NCBI GenBank assembly: GCA_934526125.1
Contig: CAKSZU010000059.1
Span: 1 to 13,387, forward strand
DNA length: 13,387 nt
Source of the DNA: an uncultured Faecalibacterium sp.
GTDB lineage: Bacteria > Bacillota > Clostridia > Oscillospirales > Ruminococcaceae
Direction: 5' to 3'
The notes below the pieces were generated by a model, which was not told where the DNA came from, searched no databases, and saw nothing but the letters and a program-made list of their open reading frames with translations. The position numbers and the translations under genes are program-made. Shown one piece after another: positions 12,876 to 13,387 of this stretch (its first letter is position 1; every line of letters begins with the position of its first letter).

Positions 12876-13387
12876 ATGACACAGTTTATTGACACTCTGG
12901 TCGGTATTTTCCAGAGTTCCGGCTTTGCACGGTTCGGTGAGCCGGGCGGCTGGCTGTACGCAATTATGATCTGCGTGGGCTGCTTCCTGCTCTACCTGGC
13001 CATCGTCAAGGAGTTCGAGCCCCTGATCCTGCTGCCCATGGCATTCGGTATGATCCTTGCCAACCTGCCCGGCAGCGGCATCATCCACATGCAGTATTTC
13101 GTCGGTGACGGTCTGGAACACCCGATGTGGATCGAGATCCTGAACAACGGCGGTCTGGCCGACATGCTTTACATGGGCGTCAAGCTGGGCATTTATCCCC
13201 CGCTGATCTTCCTGGGCATCGGCACCATGACCGACTTCGCACCCCTGATCTCCAACCCCAAGAGCCTGCTGCTGGGTGCTGCCGCTCAGTTCGGTATCTT
13301 CGGTACTTATATGGGTGCCCGTCTGCTGGCCGCTACCGGTCTGGTGGACTTCACCCAGAAGCAGTCCGCTGCCATCGCCATCATCGG
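12876..13387 (+). CDS. sodium-translocating decarboxylase, beta subunit (partial, runs off the window)
   Basis: The first 170 residues of the integral-membrane beta subunit (OadB/MmdB/GcdB family), which decarboxylates carboxybiotin and exports Na+. Translated by hand from ATG 12876; AGGAGGA (12864-12870) precedes it at 5-nt spacing. Family marks are FEPLILLPMAFGMILANLP, LYMGVKLGIYPPLIFLGIG, then TMTDFAPLISNPKSLLLGAA with D120 in the conserved TDF motif, and QFGIFGTYMGA. Several hydrophobic helices are visible. The family is about 370-430 residues, so more than half lies beyond the window. The biotin carrier and alpha (carboxytransferase) subunits are not in the window and may follow downstream. 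Confidence 0.93.
   Translation, partial: MTQFIDTLVGIFQSSGFARFGEPGGWLYAIMICVGCFLLYLAIVKEFEPLILLPMAFGMILANLPGSGIIHMQYFVGDGLEHPMWIEILNNGGLADMLYMGVKLGIYPPLIFLGIGTMTDFAPLISNPKSLLLGAAAQFGIFGTYMGARLLAATGLVDFTQKQSAAIAII

Noticed and set aside
1..13387. CRISPR array, IS element, phage genes, toxin-antitoxin or defence system
   Set aside because: I saw no regularly spaced direct repeats, transposase, integrase or defence-type domain; every recognised gene is of a housekeeping or transport family.

Overview
The window looks like chromosome of a Gram-positive, GC-rich (about 60% by eye) gut clostridium of the Oscillospiraceae/Ruminococcaceae, most like Faecalibacterium. This is inferred from Shine-Dalgarno starts, sigma-A-type promoters, a DUF1836 protein, DegV, RecD2, a sodium-pump decarboxylase and a characteristic palindromic intergenic repeat. 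No phage, plasmid, IS or CRISPR signature is seen. Almost everything is on the + strand; the one clear - strand gene is the DUF1836 gene.

Layout. Positions 1-93 hold the 3' end of a 5S rRNA and its terminator, the end of an rRNA operon. A DUF1836 protein (190-738, -) diverges from a DegV fatty-acid-binding protein (902-1741, +), with two well-formed promoters between them. A cardiolipin synthase-type phospholipase D enzyme (1876-3405) follows, then a two-repeat lipoprotein (3468-4487) whose last codons lie inside a 142-bp inverted-repeat element (4469-4610). A polar amino-acid ABC importer occupies 4848-7186 as binding lipoprotein, permease and ATPase. After a structured stretch with a possible 48-residue ORF comes a MATE transporter (7519-8874), whose promoter lies upstream of an intrinsic terminator hairpin. 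The rest is RecD2 helicase (8994-11228), MreB/Mbl (11312-12337), and the start of a sodium-translocating decarboxylase operon: an OadG-like subunit (12504-12860) and the first 170 residues of the beta subunit, cut by the window edge.

Organisation. Most genes are single transcription units with their own promoter and terminator, packed tightly: -35 boxes touch or overlap the preceding terminator or stop codon. I can place nine promoters by eye; eight have a 17-bp spacer and five share the exact -10 hexamer TATACT. The only operons are the ABC importer and the decarboxylase.

Functionally this is mostly housekeeping: membrane lipid handling (DegV, cardiolipin synthase), nutrient import, efflux, DNA repair, cell shape and sodium bioenergetics. 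I see no clear new multi-gene system. The most interesting signals are regulatory: a DUF1836 gene that appears leaderless, a promoter-terminator-gene arrangement ahead of the MATE gene, two unusually similar promoters, and a mobile-looking repeat that supplies the end of a coding sequence.
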